The notes under the pieces: generated by a model
The model's database searches: none
Seen by the model: the letters and a program-made list of their open reading frames with translations, nothing else
What the model was told of the DNA's origin: nothing
Assembly (NCBI RefSeq): GCF_947494555.1
Contig: NZ_CANLVF010000008.1
Span: 110,537-174,536, forward strand
Origin: an uncultured Roseibium sp.
GTDB lineage: Bacteria; Pseudomonadota; Alphaproteobacteria; Rhizobiales; Stappiaceae
Reading direction: 5' to 3'
Length of the DNA: 64,000 bases
Made by a program: the position numbers and the translations under genes
Shown here: positions 38,583-48,000 of the stretch, piece after piece
Layout of the letters: each line of letters begins with the position of its first letter
How positions within the stretch are numbered: position 1 is the first letter of the stretch

Positions 38583-39611
38583 TCACTTCGCCTTGACGAC
38601 GGGATAAAGACCCTGGGGCCGCCACATCAGGATCACGACCATAAGCGCGATGGTCGAGATCAGCGCCACTTTGGGCGCGAGAAAGGCCGTGTAGTTGGCG
38701 AGCAGGCCGACAAGCAGAGCGCCTATGAAACAACCTTCGACGGAGCCTAGTCCGCCGATGATCACCACGATGAAGACCAGCACCATGATCTCCGATCCCA
38801 TATGCGCCGTGATCGTCTCCTGGTAGAGCCCCCACATCACGCCGCCGAGACCGGCAAGCGCCGAGCCGGTCATGAAGACGATCAGGAACAACCTGCGGAT
38901 CCTGTAACCGAGCGCCTCGACCATCTCGCCGTTCTCGACCCCGGCCCTGACAAGCAGGCCGACCTTTGTGTTCTTCAGAACGTGCCGCATCGCAAGAAAG
39001 AGAGCGAGGCCGATGGCGACCGCCACGAGCCTGTATTTCTCGATGGCCGCCTCTCCGAATACCACCGATCCCTGTAACGCCTCCGGGCGCGAGATATGCA
39101 GTTCGTCCGGCCCCCACACCACGTAAATCATCTGCTGGGCAACGATCAGGCCGCCCATGGTGACGAGGATCTGTTTCAGATGCTCGCCATAGACCGGCAT
39201 TACGATGACGCGTTCGAAGGCGTACCCGAGCAATCCGGTCACCACCATGGCCGCGAGGATGGCGATTAGAACCGCGGCAAGGTTGAGCATGACGCTCGGC
39301 GAGGCGGTCCAGCCGGCAAGCCACGCCAGCACCGTGAATCCGACGAAGGCCCCGACTGCGACAAAGGCCCCATGGCCGAAATTGATGACATCCATGAGCC
39401 CGAACACCACGGTCAGCCCGGACGCCATGATGAAAATCATCATGCCCATCGCCAGGCCCGCCACCGTCAGGGTCAGCCAGCTCGCCGGGTTTCCAATGGC
39501 AACAAGTCCCAGCAATGCAAGCACGGGTACCAGCAGCACCGGCAGTTTCTGCAACACCTGTTCCCGGAAAGGGACTTTCTCGATGCGCGGCTTGATTGCG
39601 GTATCGCTCAT
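38583..39611 (-). CDS. livH: Branched-chain amino acid-type ABC transporter permease (LivH-like)
   Basis: SGLTVVFGLMDVINFGHGAFVAVGAF, GGLGSVEGCFIGALLVG. Confidence 0.92.
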   Translation of the reverse strand: MSDTAIKPRIEKVPFREQVLQKLPVLLVPVLALLGLVAIGNPASWLTLTVAGLAMGMMIFIMASGLTVVFGLMDVINFGHGAFVAVGAFVGFTVLAWLAGWTASPSVMLNLAAVLIAILAAMVVTGLLGYAFERVIVMPVYGEHLKQILVTMGGLIVAQQMIYVVWGPDELHISRPEALQGSVVFGEAAIEKYRLVAVAIGLALFLAMRHVLKNTKVGLLVRAGVENGEMVEALGYRIRRLFLIVFMTGSALAGLGGVMWGLYQETITAHMGSEIMVLVFIVVIIGGLGSVEGCFIGALLVGLLANYTAFLAPKVALISTIALMVVILMWRPQGLYPVVKAK

Positions 39612-40333
39612 TGATGCGCCTCCAGGCTCAACCCCATCAGTCTCTCCTGCAAACTCTCGTCCTCCACCAGTTCGCTCATCTGTCCGGAGTGAATGATGCG
39701 GCCGTCATCCATGACGGCGACGGTGTCTCCGATGGCGGACGCCATTGCGAAATTCTGTTCAACGAGCAGGATGGTGGTGTCCGTCTGCTTCAGCTCGCGC
39801 AGGGCTTCGGTCATCGCGTTGATGATTGCCGGCGCGAGTCCCTTGGTCGGTTCGTCAATCAGGATCAGCCGGCGCGGTTCGATGATCGCCCGGGCAACGG
39901 AGAGCATCTGTTTCTGACCACCGGAAAGCGTTCCGGCGGATGCCTCCCAGAAAGTGCCTATCGGGGGAAACAGGTCCTTGATCCAGCCGAGACGTTTGCC
40001 GTCCATGGGGCCGCCTGAGGCCGCGAGCGCCATGTTCTCGGCAACGGTCAGATCGGTAAAGATTCCCATGTCTTCGGGCACATAGGCAACGCCGCGCCGG
40101 GAAATCTCGGGCGTATCGAGTTGTGTGATCAGGTGATCATCGAAGCGGATTTCACCCTGGTTGGCGGTCCACAGCCCCATGATGGTCCTGAGCGTCGTGG
40201 TCTTGCCCGCGCCGTTGCGTCCCAGAAGAACGGTCACACCGCCTTCCGGCACGACGAGATCCACGCCCTGAAGAATGTGGTAAGGACCGATAAGCGTGTG
40301 CACGCCGGCAAGTGAAAGCAGGGTGTCGGACAT
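39608..40333 (-). CDS. livF: ABC transporter ATP-binding protein (LivF-like)
   Basis: LLGRNGAGKTTTLRTIMGL, LSGGQKQMLSVARAII, LILIDEPTKGLAP. Confidence 0.92.
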   Translation of the reverse strand: MSDTLLSLAGVHTLIGPYHILQGVDLVVPEGGVTVLLGRNGAGKTTTLRTIMGLWTANQGEIRFDDHLITQLDTPEISRRGVAYVPEDMGIFTDLTVAENMALAASGGPMDGKRLGWIKDLFPPIGTFWEASAGTLSGGQKQMLSVARAIIEPRRLILIDEPTKGLAPAIINAMTEALRELKQTDTTILLVEQNFAMASAIGDTVAVMDDGRIIHSGQMSELVEDESLQERLMGLSLEAHQ

Positions 40334-41103
40334 CAGGCCGCCTCCGGAGCCTTGCCGAGATACGCCTCCTGCACGACGGGCAGCGCAATCACTTCGGCGG
40401 GATCACCATCTGCAACAAGTTCGCCGTTATGCAGCACAACGATGCGATCAGCCAGGGACCGAATCACGTCCATCTTGTGCTCAACCAGCAGGATGGTCCG
40501 GTCCATGTCCGCCTTCAGTTTCCGGATAAGCTCCAGAATGACCGGCACTTCGTCGACGCTCATGCCAGCTGTCGGTTCGTCGAACATCAGCACCTGGGGC
40601 CCAAGAGCAATCAGCAGCGCGACTTCAAGCTTGCGCTGGTCGCCATGGGGGAGCGCCGAAACGATCTGGTCGGCCTGATCGATCAACCGGACTTCCGCCA
40701 GAACGTGATCGGCGCGTTCCAGAAGCTCGATATGGCTTTCCGCGATCGAAAACAGATCGAACCCTTTACGCGCCTTGGACTGCGCGACAAGACGGACGTT
40801 TTCGCGCACGCTCAGGGTGGGAAACAGATTGGTCAGCTGGAAGGCGCGCCCGATGCCGCGATCCGTCCGCTCGGGAACTGACAGTCTGGTGATGTTTTCG
40901 CCATTCAGCGTCACGACGCCGTCTGATGCCTTGAGCTGCCCCGAAATGAGATTGAAATAGGTTGTCTTTCCTGCGCCGTTCGGTCCGACAATGGCGGTCA
41001 GTGTTCCCCGGTCGAACCTGCATGAGACGCGGTCAACCGCAACATGACCGCCGAAGCGGATGGTCAGGTCACGAGTTTCGAGAATAGGTTTTTCTGTCGC
41101 CAC
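40333..41103 (-). CDS. livG: ABC transporter ATP-binding protein (LivG-like)
   Basis: IVGPNGAGKTTYFNLISG, LPHGDQRKLEVALLIALGPQVLMFDEPTAGMS; GTG 41103 preferred over ORF-track ATG 41142 (AGGA upstream). Confidence 0.9.
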   Translation of the reverse strand: MATEKPILETRDLTIRFGGHVAVDRVSCRFDRGTLTAIVGPNGAGKTTYFNLISGQLKASDGVVTLNGENITRLSVPERTDRGIGRAFQLTNLFPTLSVRENVRLVAQSKARKGFDLFSIAESHIELLERADHVLAEVRLIDQADQIVSALPHGDQRKLEVALLIALGPQVLMFDEPTAGMSVDEVPVILELIRKLKADMDRTILLVEHKMDVIRSLADRIVVLHNGELVADGDPAEVIALPVVQEAYLGKAPEAA

Positions 41104-41145
41104 GGGAATGCATCCTGTGATTTCGAATACGTCTGCCGGCAAGGC

Positions 41146-41173
41146 CCCGGCCGGTCGAATTTCTCCGGCCGGG
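41146..41173 (-). promoter_or_regulatory. Stem-loop between liv SBP and livG
   Basis: CCCGGCCGG-N10-CCGGCCGGG, 9-bp stem without U-tract. Confidence 0.55.
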
Positions 41174-41233
41174 CAACTTTACAGGATTTCGGGAACTGGC
41201 GCGTGGTCGATGGGGTGAAACGCGCCGGTCTCC

Positions 41234-42433
41234 CTACTGATTGCGGATCGGTATATCCATATCCTCGATCTTCAGTTCACGGACCAGTTCCGGAATGCCC
41301 CACTCGACATCGGGATCGACCCGGATCTTGAAGTGATACATGGGCTGCAGTGCCTGATGATCTTCCGCGCGGAACACCATCTTGCCCTTTGGCGTTTCGA
41401 ATTCCATGCCTTCCATCGCGCCGATCAGATCTTCCGTTTCCGTTGAACCTGCCTTGCGGATCGCCTCGACAATTGCAATCCCTGCGGACATGCCGCCTGC
41501 GGTGAAGAAATCTGGTGGCGCATCGAAACGCTTCTGGTGCTCGGTTACGAGCCAGTCGTTCACCGGGTTTTTCGGGATCTCATAATAGTAATAGGTCGCG
41601 CCTTCCATTCCAGGCAATGCCTTGTAGGCCTTCATCGCCGCCAGGATATTGCCGCCCGTCGCAATCTCGACGCCGAACCTTTCCGGCTCCATTGCCTGGA
41701 TCTTGCTGATCGGATTGCCGCCGCCAGCCCAGATCACGAACAGGAACTTGCGGCCTGGTTCGTCTTTCAGGGCATCGAAAATGCGCTGCGCGTTCGCGGT
41801 GAAGTCCTTGGTGTCGGTGGGGGCGTATTCTTCGAAGACAAGGTTGGCACCGGTGCCCGCCAGCGCTTCCTTGAACGCGGCGACACCGTCCCGGCCGAAC
41901 GCGTAGTCCTGCGCGAGCGTTGCAATCGAAACGCCTTCCTGGCCAAGCGCGACCGCATTCGCGATCGCGTCTTGCGATGAATTGCGTGAGGTCCGGAAGA
42001 CGTAACGGTTCCAATTGTTGCCTGTTATTGAATCGGCAACGGCTGGTTCAACGATCAGCAGCTTTTCATATTCTTCGGCGACCGGCAGCATCGCGAGTGC
42101 AACACCGGAAGAAACTGGCCCGACCGCAATATCGACCTCGTCATCGCCATAGGCTTCGGCAAGGGCCGCCTTGCCGATATCCGGCTTCAGTTGCGTGTCC
42201 TTCTCGATCACCACGATCTTGCGGCCGTCGATCTCCATCGAGCCGTCGGTGGCGTATTCAAGCCCCATCATCAGGCCGGTGTGGGACTGTTTTGCATAGG
42301 CTTCGAACGGTCCGGTTTTTCCGTAGACGTGAGCTATCTTGATATCTTCCGCCAGGGCGGCAGGCACGCTCACGGCGAAAAGGCTCAGGCCGGCCACAAT
42401 CGGACTTGCCCAGCGGTGAAGGCGTATGGTCAT
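41234..42433 (-). CDS. Branched-chain amino acid-type ABC transporter substrate-binding protein
   Basis: IKIAHVYGKTGPFEAYAKQSHTGLMMGLEYATDGSMEIDGRKIVVIEKDTQLKPD; signal peptide. Confidence 0.92.
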   Translation of the reverse strand: MTIRLHRWASPIVAGLSLFAVSVPAALAEDIKIAHVYGKTGPFEAYAKQSHTGLMMGLEYATDGSMEIDGRKIVVIEKDTQLKPDIGKAALAEAYGDDEVDIAVGPVSSGVALAMLPVAEEYEKLLIVEPAVADSITGNNWNRYVFRTSRNSSQDAIANAVALGQEGVSIATLAQDYAFGRDGVAAFKEALAGTGANLVFEEYAPTDTKDFTANAQRIFDALKDEPGRKFLFVIWAGGGNPISKIQAMEPERFGVEIATGGNILAAMKAYKALPGMEGATYYYYEIPKNPVNDWLVTEHQKRFDAPPDFFTAGGMSAGIAIVEAIRKAGSTETEDLIGAMEGMEFETPKGKMVFRAEDHQALQPMYHFKIRVDPDVEWGIPELVRELKIEDMDIPIRNQ

Positions 42434-42531
42434 CGTTTTCCTCCCGATAGGCGCAGGAACCAGACAGGCTGCGTTCTGCTCTCACATCACGCAAAACTCC
42501 ATCTTTCCGCCCAACGCCATGCATATATGAA

Positions 42532-42551
42532 ACCTGAATCAGTATTCATGT
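42532..42551. promoter_or_regulatory. Putative TetR operator, copy 2
   Basis: ACCTGAATCAGTATTCATGT, 19/20 identical to the palindrome upstream of the TetR gene (25767-25786). Confidence 0.7.
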
Positions 42552-42844
42552 CAAGACAAGACGACGACAGCTCGGCGCAACAGGCCTCGCAAGACACCCC
42601 CTGTTAGACCGGACAACGCTCTTCAGGCTGGCCGAAATTTCAAATCTTGAATTGTTGAGTTTGCGATGGCCGCGTTACGAAGAAAGTGAGCGGATAAACC
42701 GCTCACGATATTCGGCACCCGGGATCAGATACTGTTGAATTAGCTTGGCAAATCCGGTGTGGAAAATGCGGCTTCCAACAGAAAAGGCTGCGCCCACAGA
42801 CAGGGAAGGAGGTCGCCGCTGAGCACGGCGACCGCCCAAGCAGA

Positions 42845-43906
42845 TTACCGCAACCGCGCTTCGGTCTCTGCGTCAAAGAAGTAAGCGGACGACGGATCGA
42901 AAGCGATTTCAACGTTGCCTTCCCTCACCGGAGCCTCTTCTCCTTTCGTCTCCACGATGACTTTCTCACCGCTCGGACAGATCAGATAAGAGTAGGCAAC
43001 GCCGCCGAGCTGTTCGCACAGGTCGACGGTCGCACCCTCGGAACTCGCGGAAATCTTCAGATGCTGCGGGCGCAATCCGACCAGAACCTTTGTTCCGGCA
43101 CCCGGAAGCGCAACATTCGTCGGCACGGTTATTCCACCAAATGCGGGAATGGTGACACCACTTTCGGCGGCAACACCTTCAACAAAGTTCATGCTCGGCG
43201 AGCCGATGAAACCCGCAACGAAGCGGTTGTCTGGATCAGAATAAAGCTTCATCGGCGACCCGACCTGTTCGATCTTGCCTGCACGCAGCACGACAATCTT
43301 GTCGGCAAGCGTCATGGCTTCGACCTGGTCGTGCGTCACGTAGATCATCGTAGCGCCGATATCCTTGTGCAGCCGCGCGATTTCGACACGCATGTCGACA
43401 CGCAGTTCCGCATCGAGGTTGGACAGCGGTTCGTCAAAGAGGAAAACTTCCGGTCCGCGAACGATTGCCCGGCCGATGGCAACACGCTGGCGCTGACCGC
43501 CCGAAAGAGCTTTCGGCTTGCGTTTCAAGTAGGGATCCAGCTTAAGGATACGGCTTGCTTCGGAAACCTTTGCGTTGATCTCCTCCTTGGGGTGGCCGTT
43601 CATCTTGAGACCGAAGCCCATATTCTCTTCAACCGACATGTGCGGATAAAGCGCGTAGGTCTGGAACACCATCGCCACGCCGCGCTCGGACGGATCCAAT
43701 CTCGTCACATCGCGACCGCCTATCTGGATCTGTCCGGTGGTTGTTTCCTCTAGTCCGGCAATCATGCGCAAGAGTGTGGACTTTCCACAGCCGGACGGGC
43801 CGACAAAAACGCAGAATTCACCATGGTCGATCTGAAGATCCACGCCGTGGATGACTTGCAGGTCGGCATATTTTTTGACTGCTTTGGTCAGCGTGACGCC
43901 AGACAT
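42845..43906 (-). CDS. Sugar ABC transporter ATP-binding protein (UgpC-type)
   Basis: [48 protein letters not shown]. Confidence 0.95.
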   Translation of the reverse strand: MSGVTLTKAVKKYADLQVIHGVDLQIDHGEFCVFVGPSGCGKSTLLRMIAGLEETTTGQIQIGGRDVTRLDPSERGVAMVFQTYALYPHMSVEENMGFGLKMNGHPKEEINAKVSEASRILKLDPYLKRKPKALSGGQRQRVAIGRAIVRGPEVFLFDEPLSNLDAELRVDMRVEIARLHKDIGATMIYVTHDQVEAMTLADKIVVLRAGKIEQVGSPMKLYSDPDNRFVAGFIGSPSMNFVEGVAAESGVTIPAFGGITVPTNVALPGAGTKVLVGLRPQHLKISASSEGATVDLCEQLGGVAYSYLICPSGEKVIVETKGEEAPVREGNVEIAFDPSSAYFFDAETEARLR

Positions 43907-43931
43907 TTAATCTCTTCTCCCTAGATGTGAT

Positions 43932-44711
43932 TCAGGCGGGGAACTGCCAGTCTTCAACGGCTGCAGCAATTTCCGAAGCGGTTTTCATAAGCACAGGACG
44001 CACTTCTGAAAGCTCTTCCAGACCCTTTCGTGTTGTCGATGTGGTGACGGAGAGCGCCCCGATGGGACGCCCTTTTGAGGACAGGACAGGTGCGGCAATA
44101 CAGATAATGCCGGGTTCATGCTCCTCCCGGTCGTATGCAACCCCTTTGTTTTTGATGTCCTCCAGATCGGCCCTGAGCGCGGCTTCGCTGCTCAACGTCG
44201 AAGGTGTGTAAGCATAGAACGACTGTTTCTTGATCGCTTCCGCAAGCTCGTCCGGCTCCAGGAACGCCAGCAACGCCTTTCCGACCCCGGTACAGTATCC
44301 GGGTCCGATCTTGCCGGCCTGCGAATACATGTCGATGGGATTGATGGCATTGCGCTTGTCGACATAAAGCACCTGCCCTCCGTCCAGTTGCGCCAGGTGG
44401 ACGGTCTCTCCGACGGCTTCGGACAGTTTGCGCACGAAAGGACGCGCGATAGGAGCGATGGAACTCTGGCGCCAGGCGGCGTGAGCAAGCCGGACAAGCC
44501 GGATTCCGAGCGAATAGGTTTGCTGGCCTTCGTCATAGGCAAGCATACCCTGACTCACCAGTGTCTGAAGCAACCGGTAGAGCGTCGCCTTGGGATGCAC
44601 ACTCTCGGATAGCAACTCGCTAAAGCGGACCGGACGTCCGACGGCAGCGACTTTATCGAGCACATCGAGCGCCTTGCCGACAGTTCCGTCGCCAGTGGCC
44701 TGCTTGTTCAT
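43932..44711 (-). CDS. IclR family transcriptional regulator
   Basis: VGKALDVLDKVAAVGRPVRFSELLSESVHPKATLYRLLQTLVSQGML...KIGPGYCTGVGKALLA. Confidence 0.93.
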   Translation of the reverse strand: MNKQATGDGTVGKALDVLDKVAAVGRPVRFSELLSESVHPKATLYRLLQTLVSQGMLAYDEGQQTYSLGIRLVRLAHAAWRQSSIAPIARPFVRKLSEAVGETVHLAQLDGGQVLYVDKRNAINPIDMYSQAGKIGPGYCTGVGKALLAFLEPDELAEAIKKQSFYAYTPSTLSSEAALRADLEDIKNKGVAYDREEHEPGIICIAAPVLSSKGRPIGALSVTTSTTRKGLEELSEVRPVLMKTASEIAAAVEDWQFPA

Positions 44712-44790
44712 GATTTCCTCCGTCGGCCCGTTTCTTTTTCGCCGGGCCTGTTGACAACTTAACCTGATCAGCTCAAAGTATCAATATACA

Positions 44791-44801
44791 AAACTAAGTT
44801 T
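44791..44801. promoter_or_regulatory. Short palindrome in divergent iclR/SBP intergenic region
   Basis: AAACT-A-AGTTT. Confidence 0.35.
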
Positions 44802-44830
44802 CAAATAATGGAACCAAAAGGGAGGACACC

Positions 44831-46090
44831 ATGCGTTCCATGTTGAAGACGTCCGCTGCTGCTTTCGCCATTCTGGCAGGCACAATGGGCGCTGTTTCTG
44901 CTGACGGCCTGACAGGCGATCTCAAGATTTTCCTAGACACGTCGAACCCGGCACCGCGGGCCACGATGGAAAACATGATTTCGCAGTTCCAGGAGAAAAA
45001 CCCGGACCTGAACATCGAGACCACCGTGATCGATCGTGAGGCCTACAAGACCCAGATCCGTAACTTCCTCACCGCGAATGCGCCCGATGTCGCGACCTGG
45101 TACGCTGCCAACCGCATGCGTCCCTATGTTGAAGCAGGCCTTTTTGAAGACGTCTCGGATTTGTGGGCAGAGCCTGCAATCGCCGACAATCTGGCATCGA
45201 CCAAAGGCGCGATGACCATCGACGGCAAGCAATGGGGCGTTCCCTACACGTATTACCAGTGGGGCGTTTACTACCGCAAAGACATCTTCGACGAACTCGG
45301 CCTCAGCGAGCCGACGACCTGGGAAGAAGAAAAAGCCAACTGCCAGAAGATCATCGATGCCGGCAAGAAGTGCTACACGATCGGCACCAAGTTCCTCTGG
45401 ACCGCAGGCGGCTGGTTCGACTACCTGAACATGCGCACCAACGGCTTCGACTTCCACATGGACTTGCTGACCGGCGAGGCTTCGTGGCAGTCCGACGAAG
45501 TTCGCAAGACATTCGCCAACTGGCGCGAGCTCATCGACATGGGCGCGTTCATCGACAACCACCAGACCTACAGCTGGCAGGAAGCCCTGCCCTTCATGGT
45601 TAAGGGTGATGCCGCTGCATACCTGATGGGAAATTTCGCCGTAGCGCCGCTGCGCGACGCCGGCCTGAGCGACGACCAGATCGACTTCTACCAGTTCGTG
45701 GAAATCACGCCTGGTATCGAGAAGGCCGAAGACGCGCCGACCGACACATTCCACATTCCTTCCAATGCGCAGAACAAGGAAGCGGCACGCGAGTTCCTGC
45801 GGTTCGTTGTTTCTCCGGACGTACAGACCCAGATCAACAACGGCAAGAACCTTGGTCAGCTTCCGGTTAACGCCAACTCCTCGGTCGACGACGACAAGTT
45901 CCTCGTCCAGGGCTTCGAGATGCTCTCGAGCAACTCTCCAGGTGGCGTTGCCCAGTTCTTTGACCGTGACGCGCCGGCTGAAATGGCGAAAGTTGCCATG
46001 GAAGGCCTGCAGGAATTCATGGTCAAGCCGGATAACCTTGACAAGATCCTGGCCCGCCTGGATCGCGCTCGCGAGCGCATCTACAAGTAA
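44831..46090 (+). CDS. Extracellular sugar (galactoside-type) substrate-binding protein
   Basis: Signal peptide; family-1 SBP; first gene of the galactoside operon. Confidence 0.92.
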   Translation: MRSMLKTSAAAFAILAGTMGAVSADGLTGDLKIFLDTSNPAPRATMENMISQFQEKNPDLNIETTVIDREAYKTQIRNFLTANAPDVATWYAANRMRPYVEAGLFEDVSDLWAEPAIADNLASTKGAMTIDGKQWGVPYTYYQWGVYYRKDIFDELGLSEPTTWEEEKANCQKIIDAGKKCYTIGTKFLWTAGGWFDYLNMRTNGFDFHMDLLTGEASWQSDEVRKTFANWRELIDMGAFIDNHQTYSWQEALPFMVKGDAAAYLMGNFAVAPLRDAGLSDDQIDFYQFVEITPGIEKAEDAPTDTFHIPSNAQNKEAAREFLRFVVSPDVQTQINNGKNLGQLPVNANSSVDDDKFLVQGFEMLSSNSPGGVAQFFDRDAPAEMAKVAMEGLQEFMVKPDNLDKILARLDRARERIYK

Positions 46091-46137
46091 GTTCCGCACA
46101 TAGCGGAACAGGACAGGGTGCGTCCCGCACCCTGTCC
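46091..46137 (+). promoter_or_regulatory. Two tandem perfect stem-loops between SBP and permease
   Basis: GTTCCGC-ACATA-GCGGAAC, then GGACAGGGTGCG-TCC-CGCACCCTGTCC. Confidence 0.85.
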
Positions 46138-46176
46138 CCTTACAAGGTCCCAGTAGCCAATTCTGGAGAGGCAAAC

Positions 46177-47094
46177 ATGGCCCAGGCGTCCGTTGCCCAA
46201 GACCACCAGAGCTCGTGGTGGCACCGAAACCAGCAACAAATCACTCCGTGGCTGTTCCTGGCTCCAGGTATTCTCTTCTTTCTGTTTTATGTGATCTTCC
46301 CGATCTTCCAGTCGTTCAACCTGTCTCTTTATGAATGGGACGGTCTCGGCCAGGCAGAATATGTCGGGCTCTACAACTACGAAGAACTCTATTGGGACGA
46401 AGCCTTTTACACGTCGTTGAAAAACAACGTCATCTGGCTGCTTCTCTATCTGCTTGCCATTCCCGCCGGGCTTTTCATCGCCCTCTTCCTGAACCAGACG
46501 GTGACAGGTATCCGGCTCTATAAATCGCTGTTTTTCTTCCCGTTTGTGATTTCGCAGGTTGTCGTCGGTCTCGTGTTCACCTGGTTTTACGACCCGACTT
46601 TCGGCATCCTCAATGTGGTTCTTGGCGCGGTCGGCATTCCACCGATGAATGTGCTTGGCGACGAGAACTGGGTTACCGTCGGGATTATCGTTGCCGGTCT
46701 GTGGCCGCAAACCGCCTACTGCATGATCCTTTATCTGACAGGCCTCAACGCCGTTGATCCCGAACAGATCGAAGCCGGTCGTCTGGACGGCGCCAAGGGC
46801 TGGAAGATGCTGTGGTACATCATCGTTCCGCAGTTGCGCCCGGCAACCTTCATCGCCTTCGTTGTCACCATCATCGGTGCATTGCGGTCCTTCGACCTGA
46901 TCTCCGTCATGACCAATGGCGGTCCGTTCGGTGCCAGCCGCGTCCTCAGCTTCTACATGTTCGAGGTCGCCCTGTCCGAATACGGGTTCCGCATGGGCTA
47001 CGGTGCTGCAATTGCGGTCGTACTGTTCCTGATCATGCTGGCCTTCATCGCCTACTTCCTGCGGTCGATGTACAAAGAAGAAAAGGCGCGCTGA
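46177..47094 (+). CDS. Sugar ABC transporter permease (MalF-type)
   Basis: EAA loop VDPEQIEAGRLDGAKGWKMLWYIIVPQLRPA. Confidence 0.95.
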   Translation: MAQASVAQDHQSSWWHRNQQQITPWLFLAPGILFFLFYVIFPIFQSFNLSLYEWDGLGQAEYVGLYNYEELYWDEAFYTSLKNNVIWLLLYLLAIPAGLFIALFLNQTVTGIRLYKSLFFFPFVISQVVVGLVFTWFYDPTFGILNVVLGAVGIPPMNVLGDENWVTVGIIVAGLWPQTAYCMILYLTGLNAVDPEQIEAGRLDGAKGWKMLWYIIVPQLRPATFIAFVVTIIGALRSFDLISVMTNGGPFGASRVLSFYMFEVALSEYGFRMGYGAAIAVVLFLIMLAFIAYFLRSMYKEEKAR

Positions 47095-47095
47095 G

Positions 47096-47944
47096 ATGTT
47101 TCCGACACCGATCGAACGCACACCGCGCTCATGGCAAGTGACCTATCAGTCGTTCCTGCCGCTGGCGCTGATCCTCTGGCTGCTGCCCCTCATCGCCGTT
47201 GCCATTTTCTCGGTCAAGCCCGAATCCGACTTCGCCAACGCGAACTATTGGGGCTGGCCGTCGGAATTCAAGGGGTTTGCCAACTACTGGCTGGTGTTTA
47301 CCGCATCCGACATGCCGCAATACATGCTGAACTCGTTCAAGATCACGATCCCGACCGTGATCGGTGCCGTGGCGCTCTCCTGCATGACCGGATTTGCGCT
47401 CGGCATCTACAAGTTCAAGGCAAACATCTGGATCTTCTTCATGTTTGTCGCCGGCAATTTCGTTCCGTTCCAGATCCTGATGGTCCCCGTTCGTGACCTC
47501 ACGCTTCAGCTGGGTCTCTACAACACCATAACGGGTCTGGTTCTGTTCCACGTTGCCTTCCAGACCGGGTTCTGCACCCTGTTCATGCGAAACTTCATCC
47601 GCGCCCTCCCCTTCGAGTTGATCGAGGCGGCGCGCGTAGAAGGTATCTCGGAATGGCGGATTTTCTGGTTCGTGGTGCTTCCGCTGATGAAGCCTGCTAT
47701 TGCCGCGCTCTCTGTTCTGATGTTCACCTTTATCTGGAACGACTATTTCTGGGCAATTGTTCTGACGCAGGGCGTGGAAAGCCAGCCGGTCACGGCAGGG
47801 ATCACCTCGTTCAATGCGCAATATCGCGCCGCGTATCATCTGATGAGTGCCGGTTCGATCGTTGCAGCGCTTCCGCCGGTGGCCATGTTCTTCTTGATGC
47901 AGCGGCACTTTATCGCCGGCCTGACACTCGGGGCTGTTAAATGA
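47096..47944 (+). CDS. Sugar ABC transporter permease (MalG-type)
   Basis: EAA loop FELIEAARVEGISEWRIFWFVVLPLMKPA. Confidence 0.95.
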   Translation: MFPTPIERTPRSWQVTYQSFLPLALILWLLPLIAVAIFSVKPESDFANANYWGWPSEFKGFANYWLVFTASDMPQYMLNSFKITIPTVIGAVALSCMTGFALGIYKFKANIWIFFMFVAGNFVPFQILMVPVRDLTLQLGLYNTITGLVLFHVAFQTGFCTLFMRNFIRALPFELIEAARVEGISEWRIFWFVVLPLMKPAIAALSVLMFTFIWNDYFWAIVLTQGVESQPVTAGITSFNAQYRAAYHLMSAGSIVAALPPVAMFFLMQRHFIAGLTLGAVK

Positions 47945-48000
47945 TCGGCCTGTATCAGGCCGGTCTGAATACAAAAAAGAGTGTGTGGAGTTAAGGGAAT

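Noticed and set aside
37516-39324. N-terminal 600 aa of the 868-aa minus ORF
   Set aside because: Alternative-frame translation of livM/livH; only the C-terminal alpha/beta hydrolase portion is real.
44933-46174. 413-aa minus ORF opposite the galactoside SBP
   Set aside because: Antisense shadow ORF.
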